In this document: one piece after another, positions 39,555-42,729 of the stretch | How positions within the stretch are numbered: position 1 is the stretch's first letter | How the letters are laid out: each line of letters starts with the position of its first letter | NCBI RefSeq assembly: GCF_016862195.1 | Contig: NZ_BOMM01000007.1 | Span: forward strand, 1 to 42,729 | From: Paractinoplanes ferrugineus | Lineage (GTDB): Bacteria > Actinomycetota > Actinomycetes > Mycobacteriales > Micromonosporaceae | Direction of reading: 5' to 3' | DNA: 42,729 bases | Notes under the pieces: generated by a model | Seen by the model: only the letters and a program-made list of their open reading frames with translations | What the model was told of the DNA's origin: nothing | Database searches by the model: none | Translations under genes and position numbers: made by a program

Positions 39555-40172
39555 ATGACGCAGCGTGGTCGCGCCGGCGCCCGGCCTGGCAGTCGCCCCG
39601 GCCCGCGCCGGTCCCGTGACGAGGGCGAGGAGCGGAGCCCCGCGGCTCCGCGCATCGATCTCGTCGCCGCCAAGGCGCGGGTGCTCGCGGTGATCGAGCC
39701 CGTGGTCCAGAAGGCCGGCTACGACCTGGAGGACGTCAGCGTGTCCCGGGCCGGCCGGCGGCACGTGGTGCGGGTCCTGGTGGACACCGACGGGGGCGTC
39801 AATCTCGACGGCGTGGCCGTCGTCTCCCGGGAGATCTCGACGGCGCTCGACGCGGCCGAGGAGAACGGCGAGGTGGTCGCCGGCGAATACCAGTTGGAGG
39901 TCGGTTCCCCGGGGGTGGACCGGCCGCTGACCCTCCCGCGGCACTGGCGGCGCAACCGTGGCCGGCTGGTCGCGGTCAACGGACTCACCGGCCGGATCGT
40001 CGAGGTGGACGACACCGGCGTCGTCCTGGACATCGACGGCACGGCCAGATCGCTCACCTTCGCCGAGCTCGGGTCCGGGCGGGTTCAGATCGAGTTCAAA
40101 CGACTCGACGAGGCCGATTTCGGCGACGAAGACGTTGCCGACGAAGAAGACGATGGGGAGGGCGAGGAGTGA
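39555..40172 (+). CDS. rimP: Ribosome maturation factor RimP
   Basis: This 205-residue protein is needed for 30S subunit maturation. An Arg/Gly-rich N-terminal tail of ~40 residues precedes the core: [57 protein letters not shown], then [31 protein letters not shown]. The conserved LEVSSPGxDRPL-like motif appears as [12 protein letters not shown]. The tail ends in an acidic stretch ([21 protein letters not shown]). ATG 39555 is chosen over the frame-open ATG at 39522 since AAGG sits upstream. nusA overlaps its stop (GTGA). Confidence 0.97.
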   Translation: MTQRGRAGARPGSRPGPRRSRDEGEERSPAAPRIDLVAAKARVLAVIEPVVQKAGYDLEDVSVSRAGRRHVVRVLVDTDGGVNLDGVAVVSREISTALDAAEENGEVVAGEYQLEVGSPGVDRPLTLPRHWRRNRGRLVAVNGLTGRIVEVDDTGVVLDIDGTARSLTFAELGSGRVQIEFKRLDEADFGDEDVADEEDDGEGEE

Positions 40173-41194
40173 ACATCGACCTCGCGGCGCTACGCGCACT
40201 GGAGCGCGAGCGGGAGATCCCGTTCGACACGATTGTCGCGGCCATCGAGACCGCGCTGCTCACCGCTTACCGGCACACCGAAGGCTCGGAGAGCCACGCG
40301 CGGGTGGAGATCGACCGCAAGTCCGGGGTGGCCTCGGTGCTCGCCCAGGAGACCGACGCGGACGGCACAGTGGTGCGGGAGTGGGACGACACGCCGCACG
40401 ACTTCGGGCGGATCGCGGCCATGACGGCCAAGCAGGTGATCCTCCAGCGGCTGCGGGAGGCCACCGACGAACAGCATTTCGGGGAGTACGCCGGGCGCGA
40501 CGGTGATCTGATCACCGGCATCGTGCAGGCCGACGCCGGGCGGGCCGAGAAGGGCATGGTGATCGTCGACCTCGGCAAGATCGAGGCGATTCTCCCGCAG
40601 TCCGAGCAGGTCCCCGGCGAGACGTACGAGCACGGGATGCGCGTCCGGGCCATCGTCGTGCACGTGGCCAAGGGCTTCCGCGGACCGCAGGTGACCCTGT
40701 CCCGTTCGCACCCGGCCCTGGTCAAGAAGCTGTTCGCGCTCGAGGTGCCGGAGATCGCCGACGGCACCGTGGAGATCGCCGCGATCGCACGTGAGGCAGG
40801 TCACCGCACCAAGATCGCCGTGCACTCGAGGGTGCCCGGGGTCAACGCCAAGGGTGCCTGCATCGGTCCGATGGGCCAGCGGGTGCGCGCCGTGATGAGC
40901 GAGTTGCACGGCGAGAAGATCGACATCATCGACTGGTCGGACGACCCGGCCCAGTTCGTCGGTAACGCGCTCTCGCCGGCAAAAGCCCTGCGTGTCGAGG
41001 TGGTGGACCTGGCCACCCGGACGGCCCGGGTCACCGTGCCCGACTTCCAGCTTTCGCTGGCGATCGGCCGTGAGGGGCAGAACGCCAGACTGGCCGCGCG
41101 ACTGACGGGCTGGCGGATCGACATCCGCCCGGACAACGAACCGGCCGACCGGTCGACTGGTGCGGATCGTGATGCCGCCGAGGCCGGAAGCTGA
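40169..41194 (+). CDS. nusA: Transcription elongation factor NusA
   Basis: This 341-residue factor controls pausing, termination and antitermination by RNA polymerase. The N-terminal domain (ALERERE..., residues 1-~110) is followed by S1 ([31 protein letters not shown]..., ~120-190) and two KH domains, with [18 protein letters not shown] (KH1 GxxG) and [19 protein letters not shown] (KH2 GxxG). It lacks the C-terminal acidic repeats of proteobacterial NusA, as is normal in actinobacteria. GTG 40169 overlaps the rimP stop. YlxR and InfB follow, the universal actinobacterial order. Confidence 0.97.
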   Translation: MNIDLAALRALEREREIPFDTIVAAIETALLTAYRHTEGSESHARVEIDRKSGVASVLAQETDADGTVVREWDDTPHDFGRIAAMTAKQVILQRLREATDEQHFGEYAGRDGDLITGIVQADAGRAEKGMVIVDLGKIEAILPQSEQVPGETYEHGMRVRAIVVHVAKGFRGPQVTLSRSHPALVKKLFALEVPEIADGTVEIAAIAREAGHRTKIAVHSRVPGVNAKGACIGPMGQRVRAVMSELHGEKIDIIDWSDDPAQFVGNALSPAKALRVEVVDLATRTARVTVPDFQLSLAIGREGQNARLAARLTGWRIDIRPDNEPADRSTGADRDAAEAGS

Positions 41195-41234
41195 CCGGAT
41201 ACGCGGGCAGCATCCGCGAGGGGTAGACTTTTCC

Positions 41235-41558
41235 ATGGTCGGTCCGACGCGCACCTGTGTCGGTTGTCGCGAACGCGCGCCGGCTTCTGTGTTACTCCGG
41301 TTCGTTCTGGCTGGTGACGGGGACTTTTCCCGCCTTCAGCCCGATCCGAATCGGCGACTGCCGGGTCGGGGAGCGCATCTGCATCCTGATCCGGCCTGCT
41401 TCGCGCTGGCGGAGCGGCGCCGAGCCTTCGGGCGGGCGTTGCGATTCACCGGTGTTGCTGACACCGGTCCGCTGGCCGAGCACATCCGTTCGGTCTCCAT
41501 GCCGCTCGGAACAACCGATGATCCGGCCCCAACGCCGGATCACGACCCAGCAAGGTAG
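41235..41558 (+). CDS. rnpM: YlxR/RnpM RNA-binding protein (DUF448)
   Basis: This 107-residue protein has the DUF448 layout: TRTCVGCRERAPASVLLRF near the start, then GRGAHLHPDPACFALAERRRAFGRALRF. Cys and basic residues of the CVGCR box and the GRGAH loop are the RNA-binding surface. In Bacillus the homologue RnpM binds RNase P RNA and lowers its activity; the role in actinobacteria is not established. ATG 41235 begins a normal-length protein. Three very short open frames follow before infB. Confidence 0.92.
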   Translation: MVGPTRTCVGCRERAPASVLLRFVLAGDGDFSRLQPDPNRRLPGRGAHLHPDPACFALAERRRAFGRALRFTGVADTGPLAEHIRSVSMPLGTTDDPAPTPDHDPAR

Positions 41559-41568
41559 GACGACCCAG

Positions 41569-41620
41569 ATGAGCACACGATGAAGTCCCTGAAATGAACA
41601 GGCTTCTAGTGCACGAGTGA
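41569..41620 (+). promoter_or_regulatory. Three ATGA-coupled mini-ORFs before infB
   Basis: ATG 41569 opens MSTR and stops at 41583. ATG 41580 overlaps that stop (ATGA) and opens MKSLK, ending at 41597. ATG 41594 overlaps again and opens MNRLLVHE, ending at 41620. The last stop lies at the foot of the hairpin 41619-41649. AAGGTAGGA, which holds the ylxR stop, could serve as ribosome site. Chained tiny frames before infB could couple ylxR translation to infB. Confidence 0.5.
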
Positions 41621-41649
41621 GGTCGTTGCGGGTGCGCTCGCACGACCTC
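41619..41649 (+). promoter_or_regulatory. Hairpin just before infB
   Basis: GAGGTCGTTGCG (41619-41630) pairs with CGCACGACCTC (41639-41649), eleven pairs with one bulged T and loop GGTGCGCT. It lies 15 bases before the infB GTG, leaving the ribosome site GAGGAG (41655-41659) free. A ribosome finishing the last mini-ORF would melt its left arm. Confidence 0.65.
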
Positions 41650-41664
41650 GAAGTGAGGAGTGCA

Positions 41665-42729
41665 GTGCCAGGCAAGGCCCGCGTACACGAGCTCGCAAAG
41701 GAGCTCGGGGTCGACAGCAAGACCGTTCTCGCCAAGCTCAAAGAGATGGGCGAGTTCGTCAAATCCGCTTCCAGCACGGTCGAGGCCCCGGTGGCCCGGC
41801 GACTGCGTGGTGCTCTCGAGGCCGGCGGCTCCGCCCCGGCATCGGCGCCCGCGGCCGCTTCGAGCGCAGACGCGCCCGCCGCCCGCCCCGGTCCGTCCAC
41901 CAACGCGCGGCCGCAACCGCCGCGCCGCCCCACCGCTCCGGCGGCGGGTGCCCCCAGCGCGCCCAGCGCTCCCATCGCACCGACCTCCCCCGCTCCGGCG
42001 CCGGGTCCGTTCGTGCGTCCGAAGCCGCCGGCCGGCCGGCCGGGCCCGATGCCCGGTCCGGTCGCCAAGCCGGCGAGCGCTCACGACATCGAGGTGGCGG
42101 CCGCCGAGGCGCGCGCCTCGGCCCTCAAGGCCGAGCAGGAGGCCGCGGTCAAGGCCGCGCAGGCCGCCCGCACGCGGGATGCCGAGCGTCGTGCTCAGCA
42201 GCCGCCGGCCGAGAGCCGTCCGACAGGTGCGGGTCCGCGTCCCGGCCCCGGTTCGGTCCCGCCGCGTCCCGGTTCGCCGGCCGCCGGCAGTGGCCGTCCG
42301 GCCGCTCCGGGTGCGCCCGGTGGTCCGCGTCCCGGCCCCGCCGGTGGCGCTCCGCGTCCGCCGGCCCGTGGTCCCGGTAACAACCCGTTCGGTGTCACCG
42401 GCGGCACGGCCGCCCGGCCCTCGCCGGCCGGGATGCCCCGTCCCAACCAGCCCGGCATGCCGCCGCGGCCGAGCCCGGCGTCGATGCCGCCGCGGCCCAG
42501 CCCCGCGTCCATGCCCTCGCAGCGTCCGGGTCGTCCCGGCGGCGGTCCCGGTGCCGGCGGCGCCGGTCGTCCCGGTGGTCCCGGTGCGGGTCGTGGCGGT
42601 CCCGGTGGTGGCGGCGGCGGTGGCTACCGCGGCGGCCCCGGTGGCGGCGGCGGTGCCGGTGGCGGTTTCCGTCCCGGTGGCGGCGGCGGTGCCGGTGGCG
42701 GTTTCCGTCCCGGTGGCGGCGGCGGTGCC
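41665..42729 (+). CDS. infB: Translation initiation factor IF-2, N-terminal part (cut by window end)
   Basis: The frame opens at GTG 41665 with [49 protein letters not shown], the conserved IF-2 N-terminal domain. The 355 codons present then run into a long Pro/Ala/Gly/Arg-rich linker (e.g. [28 protein letters not shown] and the [12 protein letters not shown] repeats). The GTPase domain lies beyond the edge. Actinobacterial IF-2 proteins have such long, poorly conserved linkers. GAGGAG precedes the start by five bases. The region before it holds a hairpin and mini-ORFs. Confidence 0.97.
   Translation, partial: MPGKARVHELAKELGVDSKTVLAKLKEMGEFVKSASSTVEAPVARRLRGALEAGGSAPASAPAAASSADAPAARPGPSTNARPQPPRRPTAPAAGAPSAPSAPIAPTSPAPAPGPFVRPKPPAGRPGPMPGPVAKPASAHDIEVAAAEARASALKAEQEAAVKAAQAARTRDAERRAQQPPAESRPTGAGPRPGPGSVPPRPGSPAAGSGRPAAPGAPGGPRPGPAGGAPRPPARGPGNNPFGVTGGTAARPSPAGMPRPNQPGMPPRPSPASMPPRPSPASMPSQRPGRPGGGPGAGGAGRPGGPGAGRGGPGGGGGGGYRGGPGGGGGAGGGFRPGGGGGAGGGFRPGGGGGA
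42658..42729 (+). repeat. Two 36-base tandem repeats in the infB linker
   Basis: Two identical copies at 42658-42693 and 42694-42729 each encode [12 protein letters not shown]. More copies may continue beyond the window. Such in-frame repeats are prone to length change between strains. Confidence 0.9.

Overview
The window is a high-GC actinobacterial chromosome segment with dense, overlapping genes, frequent GTG starts and very strong G/C preference at codon third positions. The gene order dprA-comM-yraN / rpsB-tsf-pyrH-frr-cdsA-rlmN / dxr-rseP-ispG-GNAT / map / rimP-nusA-ylxR-infB is typical of Actinobacteria. The DivIVA-domain protein after rlmN, the DUF2631 protein and the small CxxC protein at the left end suggest Micromonosporaceae (Actinoplanes-like). 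The family assignment is inference. No rRNA, tRNA, CRISPR array, transposase or prophage was found.

Layout. 1-2360: a GC-rich, repeat-bearing stretch with one believable small gene (175-426, minus) and about 1.9 kb without a recognisable gene. It ends in a cluster of palindromes before a small excisionase/AlpA-like DNA-binding gene. 2613-5822 (minus): yraN-comM-dprA with overlapping ends. 5968-13354 (plus): a small membrane protein, then rpsB and tsf (translation), pyrH (UMP kinase), frr (ribosome recycling), cdsA (phospholipid synthesis), rlmN and a two-ended DivIVA-like protein, closed by a strong terminator. 13419-17883: DUF2631 protein, a metallo-beta-lactamase/Rieske fusion, a phytoene-dehydrogenase-like flavoenzyme and a YihY/BrkB-like membrane protein. 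17967-21605 (plus): dxr-rseP-ispG, two MEP isoprenoid genes around a site-2 protease. 21613-24341: GNAT (DUF4081), PadR regulator, LLM flavin/F420 oxidoreductase.

24448-28157: an ABC ATPase, a YhgE/Pip permease and a TetR regulator in one operon, facing a MerR-like gene tail to tail. 28158-35690: a 712-base non-coding leader with several perfect inverted repeats, then an APC permease, a glutamine-synthetase-like ligase, an aldehyde dehydrogenase and an SDR. A structured gap follows, then two tandem gamma-glutamyl hydrolases (class C26). Together these genes look like a gamma-glutamylation route for using an amine or amino alcohol. No PuuB-type amine oxidase is present, and the SDR sits where an alcohol-oxidising step could be.

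35708-39387: STAS protein, map, VIT1/CCC1 transporter, a nucleotidyltransferase-fold protein, a DUF4439 ferritin-like protein and a lipoprotein. 39555-end (plus): rimP-nusA-ylxR-infB, the last cut by the window edge. Three tiny overlapping reading frames and a hairpin lie between ylxR and infB.

The most interesting items are the gamma-glutamyl cluster with its structured non-coding regions, the reversed-order MBL-Rieske fusion, the ATGA-coupled mini-ORFs before infB, and the palindrome cluster at the excisionase-like gene. All functional statements come from reading motifs by eye; no database search was run.
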